NCBI GenBank assembly: GCA_041399155.1
Contig: JAWKTI010000001.1
Location: forward strand, 682,001 to 746,000
Length of the DNA: 64,000 nucleotides
Source of the DNA: Zavarzinella sp.
Lineage (GTDB): Bacteria; Planctomycetota; Planctomycetia; Gemmatales; Gemmataceae
Reading direction: 5' to 3'
Part shown: positions 45,567 to 54,269 of the stretch, piece by piece
How positions within the stretch are numbered: the first letter of the stretch is position 1
Layout: each line of letters starts with the position of its first letter
The notes under the pieces: generated by a model
Databases searched by the model: none
The model's input: the letters and a program-made list of their open reading frames with translations, nothing else
Told to the model about the DNA's origin: nothing
Made by a program: the position numbers and the translations under genes

Positions 45567-45962
45567 CCTCGAGTGGGCAGGGCGATAATTTTCACCGCTA
45601 CTTCATAATAAAGAATTGCCCCCGCCCACGTTGTGTGGTATTCTAACCATGCCCTCGGGTTGAACGTCGAACGGAAACACTTTTGTCATAACATGTTAAG
45701 GCTTGAAGTTCGATACACTAACCTGTTGCTCTTTGGAGGATAGCCAGAAACTGTCTTTGGCAGTTTCCGGCACCGGGGTGTTTGCCAGGTCAGCACCGCA
45801 ACGGCATGTTTTTGTGGCACACTCAGCCAGAAACATTCCAGTCGCTGTCTGATTGTAGTGGCACACAATCCCCGTTGGTGGTCGATTGAAGTTCTGGAGT
45901 TGCGATTCCTTTCAATTTGACCAATAGTGGTGTTAACTTTTTTGAACGGATGTTTTTGTTCC
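45567..45962. other. Intergenic region, about 400 bp
   Basis: Probably the promoter of the desaturase gene. I see no repeat or RNA gene. The minus-strand frame here (45686 to 46084) shadows the region and the start of the desaturase. Confidence 0.45.
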
Positions 45963-47174
45963 ATGCTTTCATTGGATGTACCGTCGGTCGTACCTGTGGT
46001 GACGGATACCACAGAAGAATCAACAAACCAGTCTATCGCCAGCCATGCAGCACAATCACCTCGGAAATTGCCAAAATTTCCCAAAGATGATGGCTTTTAC
46101 GCCGCACTGAAGCAAAAGGCGGACGTTTATTTTGCCAGCACCGGCAAATCCCGCCGTGGGCCACTGGCGATGTATGCCAAAGCAGCCACCATCCTGCTGT
46201 GGTGGGCGGCATCGTATATTGCTCTGGTCTTTTTCTGCCAGTCGATCTGGCTGGCGATCCCACTTGCTCTGTCGCTGGCTCTGGCGATGACAGCCGTGTG
46301 CTTCAGTATCCAGCACGATGGTGGGCATAGTGCGTTTTCGAACAAACGCTGGATGAACAGGCTGGCAGCTTCCACATTAGATATGGTGGGGGCCAGTTCG
46401 TATTTATGGCACACGAAACATGCCATTCTGCACCACACTTATGTGAATATCGACAAGCACGATACCGACATTGACGTGGGCACGCTGGCACGATTCTGCT
46501 ACCACCAGCCCCGCCGCTGGTTCCATCGTTTCCAGCACGTTTATCTGTGGATGCTGTATGGCCTGATGGGGATTCGCTGGCACCTGTTTGCCGATTTCAA
46601 AGAAATCGCAGTCGGCAAAATCGGTGAACATCCAATCCCACGGCCCAAGTTCTGGGATATGGTGATTTTCTATACCGGTAAAGCGGTTTCCTTCACCCTG
46701 TTGCTGGCACTGCCCATGTTCTTCCACTCTTGGTGGCTGGTGCTGCTGTTCTACGTGGGTGTGGTCGGCATGATGGGCATGATCATGAGTGTGGTGTTTC
46801 AACTGGCCCACTGTGTTGGTGAAGCCGATTTTCCATTGCCAGAGACAGAATCCAACCGCATGGATCAGACCTGGTCGATCCATCAGATTCAAACCACGGT
46901 CGATTTTGCACAAACCAGCCGGATTGTCACCTGGTATTGCGGTGGGTTGAACTTCCAGATTGAACACCATTTGTTCCCGCACATTTCCCACGTGCATTAC
47001 CCCGCACTCTCGAAACTGGTGCGTGAAACCTGCGAAGAACATGGTATTAACTACATGGTTCACCCCACGTTTATGGATGGTGTCCGTTCCCACTACCGCT
47101 ACCTGCGTGACCTGGGCAAATACACCCACGAAGCAGATAAAAACAGTTCCACTGCCCCCACCACCGCTGCCTGA
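45963..47174 (+). CDS. Membrane fatty-acid desaturase, front-end type
   Basis: 403 residues from the ATG at 45963 (a GTG 12 codons earlier is in frame). An integral-membrane di-iron enzyme that inserts a double bond into acyl chains of lipids or acyl-CoA. The three His boxes are visible: HDGGHSAF (HxxxH), WHTKHAILHHTYVN and GGLNFQIEHHLFPHIS (with the Gln-x-x-His-His variant of front-end Delta-5/Delta-6 desaturases). Hydrophobic helices lie between the boxes (ATILLWWAASYIALVFFC, SFTLLLALPMFFHSWWLVLLFYVG). No cytochrome b5 domain. It may adjust membrane fluidity or make polyunsaturated lipids. Confidence 0.9.
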   Translation: MLSLDVPSVVPVVTDTTEESTNQSIASHAAQSPRKLPKFPKDDGFYAALKQKADVYFASTGKSRRGPLAMYAKAATILLWWAASYIALVFFCQSIWLAIPLALSLALAMTAVCFSIQHDGGHSAFSNKRWMNRLAASTLDMVGASSYLWHTKHAILHHTYVNIDKHDTDIDVGTLARFCYHQPRRWFHRFQHVYLWMLYGLMGIRWHLFADFKEIAVGKIGEHPIPRPKFWDMVIFYTGKAVSFTLLLALPMFFHSWWLVLLFYVGVVGMMGMIMSVVFQLAHCVGEADFPLPETESNRMDQTWSIHQIQTTVDFAQTSRIVTWYCGGLNFQIEHHLFPHISHVHYPALSKLVRETCEEHGINYMVHPTFMDGVRSHYRYLRDLGKYTHEADKNSSTAPTTAA

Positions 47175-47367
47175 AGCTGGTGAGCTCAACGCCCACAACA
47201 GTACGGAAAAATCACTTTGTTTTGCCGAGCCGCAACGAAAACCTGGAACCGTAAATATGTTGCCTTGTGGATTAATCACGCAGATTTCCCATTCAGCTTA
47301 GAAGTCCTTATGTGACATGAACCTTTCGTCCTACTCAGCCGCGGGAGGCGATAAAGTTCAAAACGGA

Positions 47368-47577
47368 TTATGCATCACTGTCAGCTGCATCATATGCCTC
47401 AGTGACTTTTGCAACTGCTGCCTTCACAAGCCGAACCCAAAGCAAAGGATAGGCAACATCCTCGGGGTTGCCGTAAGCGGGCACCACAACATACCGTTCG
47501 GTTAAGCCAAACTTCGTGGCTGTTTTGGCGTGGTGGGGGCTGTCGTCCACAAGCCAATCGACCCGGAGCTGTCGCAC
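47368..47577 (-). pseudogene. Truncated gene, C-terminal part of a possible HAD-like protein
   Basis: About 70 in-frame codons with coding composition (VDWLVDDSPHHAKTATKFGL, RYVVVPAYGNPEDVAYPLLW). The VDDSP motif and the layout resemble the C-terminal part of HAD-type phosphatases, but the region before it is lost where the RHS remnant begins. The open frame starts at GTG 47577 with no ribosome binding site. Most likely a gene end left by a rearrangement. Confidence 0.4.
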
Positions 47578-47602
47578 CTTTGAGGAGCACGATTATCTGT
47601 AG

Positions 47603-47725
47603 TATGATGATGGGATGCTGGAGGCCGCCTCCAACAGTTTGGGTACCTATACCTTCACCTACGATGATCTGGGGCGGGTGAGCACTCAGGCCGGGCTGTT
47701 TGGCAAGACCATAACCTACAACTAA
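47603..47725 (+). pseudogene. RHS/YD-repeat remnant
   Basis: The in-frame reading TYTFTYDDLGRVSTQAGLFG, preceded by YDDGMLEAASN and followed by KTITYN, is typical YD-repeat sequence. A stop codon precedes it (TAG just before 47603) and a TAA ends it one base before the dRS3-like repeat at 47727. It is a piece of a longer RHS gene cut at both sides. Confidence 0.7.
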
Positions 47726-47726
47726 G

Positions 47727-47827
47727 CGTCATTCCCGCGAAAGCGGGAATCCAGGAGCACAAAACTTGAATTAGCTAACACTACACTGAAGCTCACCTGA
47801 AACGTCATTCCCGCGAATGCGGAATCC
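47727..47827. repeat. Two dRS3-like repeats at an RHS break point
   Basis: Copies at 47727-47753 and 47803-47827 (the second lacks two core bases). Both are followed by AAAACTTGAA-type sequence, the same 3' extension as in copies near 8550 and 8620. They sit between the RHS remnant and the orphan RHS gene. Confidence 0.8.
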
Positions 47828-47920
47828 AGAGCAGAAAACTTGAAGTAGATTCAACGAGGATTGAAATCCCCCGCTTTCTCTGTTATCCTGTAGTTGGCAA
47901 TTTTTCGCCACGGAGCCCAC

Positions 47921-49522
47921 ATGTCGCATCGCACCAGCTACCAGATCGAGCACCAGAGCGGGTCGCTGGCCACACTGGTGGATTATGAATTCACCTATGG
48001 TGGTGCGAATCGGATCACTTCGGAAAGCCGTGGCACCTATTTGAAGAATTACGACTACGACCGCACCTCGCAGGTGGTGGATGATGGCCTGAGCAGTTAC
48101 AGTTACGATGCCAGCGGCAACCGCACGATGGCGGGGTATGCGGTGGGTAGCAATAACCGCACCAGCACCGATGGCACTTGGGATTACACTTACAACGATG
48201 AAGGCTCGATTGTCAAAAAGGAGAACATCAGCACCGGCCTGACCTGGACGTATGGCTTTAGCCACCGCAATCAGATGATCTGGGCCGAAGAACGGGCCAC
48301 CGATGGCGGCACGCTGTTGACACGGGTCGATTACACGATTGATGCCTTTGGCAACCTGATTCAGCAGGAAACTGATACTGGTTCAGTGGTCACGGAGCGG
48401 TTTGCCTTTGAAATTGTTGCTACTTCCCCAGGGATTACCCACTCGGTGCTTCAACATTGGGCCGATCTGGATGGCAGCAATGCAATTATCACCCGCTATC
48501 TGGACGGCCTGGCCCGCAGTGATGGCACCGATCTGGAATGGCTGCTGACTGACCGCCTCGGCAGCATCACCGAAATACTATATGATACCGGAGCAATCGT
48601 TAAGGAACTGGAATGGGATGCCTTTGGCAACATCGTCAGCCAATCTGGCAGTGCCGCACTGGGGAATATCGGCTTTACCGGCATGTATTTCGATACAGCT
48701 ACTGGCCTCGGCTTCACCAAATACCGCCCGTACAACTTCGACCTGGGACAATTCATCGGCGAAGACCCCATCGGCTTTGATGCGGGTGATGCGAATTTGC
48801 TGAGGTACGTGGGGATTAATGGGCTAAATGGGAAGGATTTGAGTGGGCTGCAATTGCCCACAATACCAATACCTGGACGATTAGATTCTATCGAAAAACA
48901 ATTTAAAGGTGTTAGTGCCTCTGCAAAGAATAATTTTGAAGCGTTCATCCCAGTAGTTGATGCGTATGCTGAATTGCTGAAAGTTTATAATAGAGATGGT
49001 ATTACGGAAGCAGAACAAAAGAAATTGAATGTACAGGTTCTTAGATTTACCGGAAAACACTCAAGAAATAACTTATTTGATAATGATTCAATCAAGCCTA
49101 TTCCTAAAGCAAAAGAAATAACACCAGATAAAAGTGTTCCTGTCAATGGGATTCCATATACTATTAGAGTGTCTAAAACAACAGTTAATGTAATAATATA
49201 TTTAGCAAAAAATACTGCTAATCAAAACCCACTTAACAAAAGATATACTTTTTACTGTCACTCCTACAGTCTTGGGATCGGAGGACCAAGCAAAATTACC
49301 AAGACCAATTATCTAATCGTTGGTGGAGAATCTGATTTAAGGAATACTAATAATGTGGCTAGAAATATTTTTCAAAACAATTCAATATTTAGAGTAGTAT
49401 CATTTTTGCCACAAACAGTTATTAGTGGCGGCAAGGTAGAAGCGTTGCTTCCAGATGACATTGTGGTTATCTGGCAACATAGAAGGGGTCACTTGGGTCT
49501 CAATTCACAGTTATTTTATTGA
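47921..49522 (+). CDS. Orphan RHS tip protein with variable C-terminal domain
   Basis: 533 residues from the ATG at 47921 (CACGGAGCCC ahead). There is no signal peptide or long RHS shell, so it looks like the end of a larger RHS protein. YD repeats (YDYDRTSQVVDDGLSSYSYD) run to the core motif GEDPIGFDAGDANLLRYVGINGLN at about residue 300. The remainder (about 220 residues) is a variable, AT-rich domain. Near its end, FYCHSYSLG and PDDIVVIWQHRRGHLGLN resemble the Cys and His motifs of NlpC/P60-like cysteine peptidases or amidases, spaced about 78 residues. RHS tips of this type often carry toxins; that role is inferred. Confidence 0.75.
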   Translation: MSHRTSYQIEHQSGSLATLVDYEFTYGGANRITSESRGTYLKNYDYDRTSQVVDDGLSSYSYDASGNRTMAGYAVGSNNRTSTDGTWDYTYNDEGSIVKKENISTGLTWTYGFSHRNQMIWAEERATDGGTLLTRVDYTIDAFGNLIQQETDTGSVVTERFAFEIVATSPGITHSVLQHWADLDGSNAIITRYLDGLARSDGTDLEWLLTDRLGSITEILYDTGAIVKELEWDAFGNIVSQSGSAALGNIGFTGMYFDTATGLGFTKYRPYNFDLGQFIGEDPIGFDAGDANLLRYVGINGLNGKDLSGLQLPTIPIPGRLDSIEKQFKGVSASAKNNFEAFIPVVDAYAELLKVYNRDGITEAEQKKLNVQVLRFTGKHSRNNLFDNDSIKPIPKAKEITPDKSVPVNGIPYTIRVSKTTVNVIIYLAKNTANQNPLNKRYTFYCHSYSLGIGGPSKITKTNYLIVGGESDLRNTNNVARNIFQNNSIFRVVSFLPQTVISGGKVEALLPDDIVVIWQHRRGHLGLNSQLFY

Positions 49523-49539
49523 AAAAGAGAAATAACAAT

Positions 49540-50493
49540 ATGCTCACAAAACATCTTTTGTTGTTCTTATTTGCATTGACACTATGTGCTACGTCTAAAC
49601 TTAGTGGGGACGACCGCAAAATTGTGTCCGCCAACAATGGCAAGATATTCGCTTTCGAATCATTTGATTTTGCAAATGGATTGTCTAGTTCTGTTTTCGT
49701 GTATAGTACTGCAGATTTTCGCAAAGTGGCGCAGTTGTCATCTTCAAATGATTATTGGATTGAAAAAATGTTATTTTACAATGATGACAAGGAAATGTTA
49801 ATCTTAACGAATCGAGAAAAGAGCCCAATAGAAATTTGGAACGTAAGTGATCAACGGCTAGTAGGAGAAATTAATCTAAAACTTGATTGCAGCACATTTG
49901 ACCTGTCGCCAGACAAAAGCACGCTTGCGATTTGTAGTACTGAAAGTAAAGTAGTATTGCTTTACAGCATCAAGACAAAAAGTGTATTATCTAAGATTAC
50001 ACTTGCCACAAATGTCTATGAGGCTAAGTTTAGTGAGTGTGGAAGATATCTCGCAGTTATATCAGATACCGAAGTAGCAATTTACGATTCAAAATCAAAA
50101 CTATTATTTTCTAAAAAGGGAAATTTTACTGATTTGCATTTTTCTTCGGATTCAAAATATATCTGCTCTTATGAAATTGATGACAAGAAACTATTCAAAT
50201 GGGATTTCCTATCGAAGGATTTGCAAAATATACAATACTCCTTATCCACTAGAAACTATGTTGTTAATGCAGATTTGTCAATTGTGGCTTTTAGCGACTC
50301 GCGTAGCGATATTCATGTAATGCATTTTGTCCAAATTGATAGTGGCAAAAATTTAAATATGGCAGATTTGCCAAAGAATAATTTGCATCAACTTCAACTG
50401 CTATATATTCGTTCAAGCAATTCAGTTATCAGGCCCATGTGCTCTCTTAAAACTGGATTTACTTTTGAACATTATTATTTTAAGCGAAAATGA
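49540..50493 (+). CDS. Secreted propeller-like protein behind the RHS tip
   Basis: 317 residues from the ATG at 49540 (AGAG ahead). The signal peptide is MLTKHLLLFLFALTLCATS. The mature part has short repeated strand motifs resembling degenerate WD40 blades (SPIEIWNVSDQRLVGEI, SKVVLLYSIKTKSVLS, TEVAIYDSKSKLLFSKK). Codon use is as AT-rich as the C-terminal domain of the RHS gene that ends 17 bp upstream, so both appear to have arrived together. Position and export signal would fit an immunity or partner protein for the upstream domain, but no immunity family is recognised. Confidence 0.6.
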   Translation: MLTKHLLLFLFALTLCATSKLSGDDRKIVSANNGKIFAFESFDFANGLSSSVFVYSTADFRKVAQLSSSNDYWIEKMLFYNDDKEMLILTNREKSPIEIWNVSDQRLVGEINLKLDCSTFDLSPDKSTLAICSTESKVVLLYSIKTKSVLSKITLATNVYEAKFSECGRYLAVISDTEVAIYDSKSKLLFSKKGNFTDLHFSSDSKYICSYEIDDKKLFKWDFLSKDLQNIQYSLSTRNYVVNADLSIVAFSDSRSDIHVMHFVQIDSGKNLNMADLPKNNLHQLQLLYIRSSNSVIRPMCSLKTGFTFEHYYFKRK

Positions 50494-50597
50494 ATTTACT
50501 CGCACACGGAGTAAGTTAAATACCAAATTGATCAATTTGGTTAAAAAGGCTTAAAAATTTAATATGAAAATCGCTTAGCAAAGTTGCTTTCAGTCGC

Positions 50598-50787
50598 TTG
50601 TTGGCCAGCGATGATGCACCGCACTTCGCTAGTGTAGATAGTGGATTACGTGGGTACAAAGGGAAGCACAATCTGGCGACTGTGCTGTTGGAGTTGGGGC
50701 TAGTGGCAGAGGCTCGCGTGCTCTGGCGGAACAACCCGGCTTTACCCCCGCTCGCGAAGCATTGCAACGATTGTCTACCTGAGCAAG
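50598..50787 (+). pseudogene. Fragment of a TPR/glycosyltransferase-type gene
   Basis: The reading LASDDAPHFASVDSGLRGY followed by KGKHNLATVLLELGLVAEARVLWRN and PALPPLAK resembles the linker and TPR segment of planctomycete glycosyltransferases that end in such helices. It lacks the catalytic domain and a proper start, and has normal coding-type codon use. Treat as remnant. Confidence 0.5.
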
Positions 50788-50862
50788 TTTTTTCACTTTT
50801 CACCGCAAAGACACAATGTAGCAAAGTACGGAACAGTTCGTCTGAAATGCGTGCTTTACCCA

Positions 50863-51078
50863 ATTTGTACACTATCAGATCACCTTACATCAAGATGGGT
50901 GATCACAATTTTGAAAAAATTTACAAAAAAGTTACTTTTGACGCAACTTAGTGCTGAATAATCACTTACAGAAGCAATCTTTTCTAAGAACTCGTCCCAG
51001 CAAGAAAAAAATTGCCGAAATTGAACGGGTAGTAGATATATTAATATAGCATGGAAATAATTCCATGCTTGGTAGGCG
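50863..51078 (+). repeat. 216-bp dispersed non-coding element, copy B
   Basis: Second copy of the element at 34804. Same length and block order. The 3' part (TATATTAATATA, then GCATGGAAATAATTCCATGC, then TTGGTA) is nearly identical to copy A, the middle is diverged by roughly a quarter. It lies between the glycosyltransferase and methyltransferase remnants. Confidence 0.85.
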
Positions 51079-51092
51079 ATGGCTATGGCAAC

Positions 51093-51383
51093 TTACTTGA
51101 GTTGAAAAACGCCCAGGTAGCCTGCCTGAGCGTGGCGGTGTCAGCCCAGTTTGCTAACGTGGGCATCGACCACTTGCCGCACCGCAGGGTGCCTCGGATC
51201 GGGATAATCGTGGAAGGCCAGGAAACCACCGGGTGCCAATCGGGGTAAGGCCAGTTGAATATCCCGCTGCACAATTTCTGCATCGTGTTACGTGTCGCTG
51301 AAGATCAGGTCTAACAGCCCATCAGTCCGTGGGACTACCTCCGCAACATCACCGTGAAACAGCGTGGAATGACGGTCGGCCAT
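51093..51383 (-). pseudogene. Decayed class-I methyltransferase gene fragment
   Basis: One frame of 97 codons reads STLFHGDVAEVVPRTDGLLD, LIFSDT, stop, HDAEIVQRDIQLALPRLAPG, GFLAFHDYPDPRHPAVRQVV, DAHVSKLG, stop, HRHAQAGYLGVF. This is the C-terminal half of a SAM-dependent methyltransferase of the type with D-x-D-H and FHDY motifs. Two in-frame stops (51290 and 51143) interrupt it and the nucleotide-binding N-terminus is missing. Confidence 0.75.
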
Positions 51384-51619
51384 GCCTTCGCGTCTTTGCG
51401 ACTTTGCGGTCAAGCTTGAATAAGTAATTCCTTGGCGCAACGGCGCTTAAAATGATACATGCCTCGGATAACACAGCAATTTTTCCATCGCTGACGCTTC
51501 CGGCTTGTTCTGCCAAGGGCAGTGGCACGAGTTGCTGACGAGGAAGACAAAGTGCAAACAACTACGGCTCACAAATGGCAGAGTGATTTTTCATAACAGA
51601 ATACCTTCAGTACATCGAT

Positions 51620-52531
51620 TTAAAGATAAACACCACAAGCCGATAAGGGAAATAGCTCATAAAATCGTTCATGATCACTCGTGGACCGATTCTTATCAAT
51701 TAATCCAACGATTGTACAGAAATCTGTTGATACAGGGATAAAATCATAAACGATTTCGTACCATTCTTCTGCTTCCGGATCGAATACATCATCGATTTCT
51801 TCATCATCATCGTCTGAATCCACACACCCCATAAATCCAGTCACTTTGAGTGCAAACACCATTGGCTCAGTCTGTTTCCAGATAAAGAACTTTTTTTCTT
51901 TTGGATAATAGAACGAGCCAGTGCTCAATATTGTGCCAGTACCATCGGGACGAATTTCCCAATGTTCATCCATCGCAAGATTAAATGATCCCACTGCAGC
52001 AGTCCATGATCCCACCAAAGAATGCCTGAATTTTTCTCTCATTTGCTGAATCGGGCCGTTATCTGTCATATCTGTCGTATGGTGTCGTTTGGATTCAATT
52101 GCTGTAAGAATTGTTTGAAAAGCAGTTTCCGATGGCAACATAAAGTACCAGATAATATATTGTTTGCCTGCATAATCCATAATCAATGCCCAAGTTCCCC
52201 AAATATTTCTAATATCAAACGAGGATATATGGTCATAAGTCAGCGTCTTCATTGTGTCTGACCATATAGAAACTGGAATGGTTATTTCGTTATTGTCAAT
52301 TGTTATCTGTTGTCTTCGAAAGAGTTTCAGATAGCTGAGCAGTAGAAAAATGATCCAGCCAATTCCTGCAAGAATGGTGAAAAATAGTTTTAGTGACTGA
52401 TTTGGAAAGGTTTGCAGCAGGGATTCCTGGGGATGCAACAAAGCGATTGTTGGAATGACAGACACAATCAAAGTGCCTGTCAACAGAGACCAGGAAGGTC
52501 GATAGTCAATTTGTGTAGTTTCGAGTGCCAT
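51620..52531 (-). CDS. Hypothetical membrane protein
   Basis: 303 residues from the ATG at 52531 (an upstream GTG would add 14 residues). Two N-terminal helices (LLTGTLIVSVIPTIALL and LKLFFTILAGIGWIIFLLLSY) are followed by a cytoplasmic domain with PH-like strands (QITIDNNEITIPVSIW, ISSFDIRNIWGTWALIMDY) and a second strand-rich part (HWEIRPDGTGTILSTGSFY). An acidic run (DSDDDDEEIDD) and SPVST-type end follow. No family recognised. AT-rich codon use resembles the disturbed region to its left. Confidence 0.65.
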   Translation of the reverse strand: MALETTQIDYRPSWSLLTGTLIVSVIPTIALLHPQESLLQTFPNQSLKLFFTILAGIGWIIFLLLSYLKLFRRQQITIDNNEITIPVSIWSDTMKTLTYDHISSFDIRNIWGTWALIMDYAGKQYIIWYFMLPSETAFQTILTAIESKRHHTTDMTDNGPIQQMREKFRHSLVGSWTAAVGSFNLAMDEHWEIRPDGTGTILSTGSFYYPKEKKFFIWKQTEPMVFALKVTGFMGCVDSDDDDEEIDDVFDPEAEEWYEIVYDFIPVSTDFCTIVGLIDKNRSTSDHERFYELFPLSACGVYL

Positions 52532-52604
52532 CTCTGCGAATACATTGGGTATTTTCCCTAACAGAGATAACACGTCGTCGACAGGTTCAGTGCATCGAAG
52601 AAAA

Positions 52605-54029
52605 CTACTTGGCAGCCTTTGCTTTCGCGGCGGCGGCGGCAGCTTTCTTGCTGGGTCGCAATTCGAGTGGCTTGTCGGTGATCCGGATCGATACGCTGTT
52701 CGCGTGGCCTGTTAAGCCTTCTTTTTCTGCCAGCATTACCACGTCTGGTGCCATTTGCTTCAAGCCGGTGCGGGTAAAACTGATGATGCTGGTGCGGCGG
52801 CGGAAATCGTTGACACTCAAACCGCTGGCAAAACGTGCCGTGGCACCCGTGGGCAGCACGTGGGATGGTCCTGCTGCGTAATCCCCCATTGCGACGGGCG
52901 AAAACGTGCCCAGATAGATAGCGCCTGCGTTATCTATCTCGTCCGCAAACGATTCTGGGTCACGGGTTTGCACATGAATGTGTTCGGGTGCCAGCATGTT
53001 CACAATGGCGACCGCTTCATCCTTGTCTTTCACGGTGATCATCGCACCATAATTCTGCAGGCTGGTGCGAGCTTCATCTTCCCGTTCCAGGTGGGCCAAC
53101 TGTTTCGTTAACGCCCGCTCGACTTCGTTTACCAGATTGTCGTGCCAGGTCACCAGCACGGACACGCCCGGTGCGTGCTCTGCCTGAGCAATCATATCCG
53201 CTGCCACAAAGTTTGGCTGTGCAGATTCGTCCGCAATAATCACTACTTCACTGGGGCCAGCCAGGCAGTCGATTGCTACCTGACCAAACACGTATTTTTT
53301 GGCCAGCATCACATACATGTTGCCTGGGCCAACAATCATATCGACTGGTGGGATCCCTTCGACACCATACGCCAGTGCGGCAACGGCCTGTGCCCCACCG
53401 ACGCGGTAGACTTCTTTTACCCCCAGGAGGTGGCAGACTGCCAGCATATCAACGTTTTCCGCACCGTATGCGGTAGGTGGCATTACTACCACAATATCCT
53501 GTACTTCCGCAGCCTGTGCGGGGCAAACAGTCATTATTAATGAGGAAGGATACGCAGCCGCACCACCAGGTATGCACACACCAACTCGTTTCAGGGCACG
53601 GTGCCGCACCTGCAGCTCGTAATGTTCGGAAACGGGAAGCAGGGCATCTTCGTTGAGCAATCCCAACTGAAACTGCATGACATTGTTGCGGATGCGACGG
53701 ACCGTATCCAGAAAGGCGGGATCGGCCTTGCTATAGGCGTCGGCCATCTCTTCCGGCGTTACACGTATATTCTTGGCAGTAAGTTTTACTTTATCATACG
53801 CTTCAGTGAACTTCAGCAGGGCGGATAGTCCTTTTTCCTGAACCTGTTTGCAGATCTGTTCGACTGTCTGGGCAGGCGTAAGTGCTTCCCCAAAAAGGCT
53901 TTGTGATAATTTTTTGCTGTTGGGCGCGACCACGTGAGCAATATTGGCAAACGGGTTCTTGATCGCTTCAACCTGCTTCTTATACTGGCTACTGTTGGTA
54001 TCGATCCGCCGGATTTTCAAGGTCGGCAT
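52605..54029 (-). CDS. hisD: Histidinol dehydrogenase
   Basis: 474 residues from the ATG at 54029, which has CAGGAGTGGC ahead. A longer open frame adds 42 unrelated residues. Catalyses the last two steps of histidine synthesis (histidinol to histidine with NAD). Signatures seen are VGVCIPGGAAAYPSSL, GGAQAVAALAYG, GPGNMYVMLAKKYVFG, LAGPSEVVIIADESAQ, MIAQAEHAPG, EHIHVQTRD and GPSHVLPTG. The C-terminus carries an extra Ala/Lys-rich tail (AAAAAKAKAAK). No other his genes are adjacent in the window. Confidence 0.94.
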   Translation of the reverse strand: MPTLKIRRIDTNSSQYKKQVEAIKNPFANIAHVVAPNSKKLSQSLFGEALTPAQTVEQICKQVQEKGLSALLKFTEAYDKVKLTAKNIRVTPEEMADAYSKADPAFLDTVRRIRNNVMQFQLGLLNEDALLPVSEHYELQVRHRALKRVGVCIPGGAAAYPSSLIMTVCPAQAAEVQDIVVVMPPTAYGAENVDMLAVCHLLGVKEVYRVGGAQAVAALAYGVEGIPPVDMIVGPGNMYVMLAKKYVFGQVAIDCLAGPSEVVIIADESAQPNFVAADMIAQAEHAPGVSVLVTWHDNLVNEVERALTKQLAHLEREDEARTSLQNYGAMITVKDKDEAVAIVNMLAPEHIHVQTRDPESFADEIDNAGAIYLGTFSPVAMGDYAAGPSHVLPTGATARFASGLSVNDFRRRTSIISFTRTGLKQMAPDVVMLAEKEGLTGHANSVSIRITDKPLELRPSKKAAAAAAKAKAAK

Positions 54030-54269
54030 CGCCACTCCTGGTTGAGTGTGCTCGTTTCTAATGTAATCGACGAGAACCGGTGCGGTAGAGATATGGAGAG
54101 ACCGCCCTGCCTCACCGTGAAACTCGTTGGAAGCAATTTTGCTGCCAAAAAGCAATTTATATTCGTTTTGATCTTCATTTGCAAGCGCGCATTACCATCG
54201 ATACGGAAAAGTCCGCAAATTCTGTTCAACTTGTAACGTCCAGAAGGCTTTATGAGTGAATATTCATTT

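Larger units (their letters stand above)
47175..47920. other. Intergenic region, about 750 bp, with gene fragments and repeats
   Basis: Holds a truncated reading frame on the minus strand (47368-47577), an RHS remnant (47603-47725) and two dRS3-like repeats (47727 and 47803). The left 190 bp show nothing recognisable. Confidence 0.6.
50494..51619. other. Intergenic region, about 1.1 kb, with pseudogene fragments and a repeat element
   Basis: Contains a glycosyltransferase-type remnant (50598), the second 216-bp element (50863) and a methyltransferase remnant on the minus strand (51093). The rest (51384-51619) shows no gene; a minus-strand frame there lacks family features. Confidence 0.6.

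Noticed and set aside
45686..46084. 132-codon minus-strand frame
   Set aside because: Lies over the desaturase start and promoter; composition fits a shadow of the plus-strand gene.
51349..51561. Minus-strand frame upstream of the methyltransferase remnant
   Set aside because: No family features and it runs into a short repeated rRNA-leader-like or junk motif (GCAAAGTCGCAAAGACGCGAAG).
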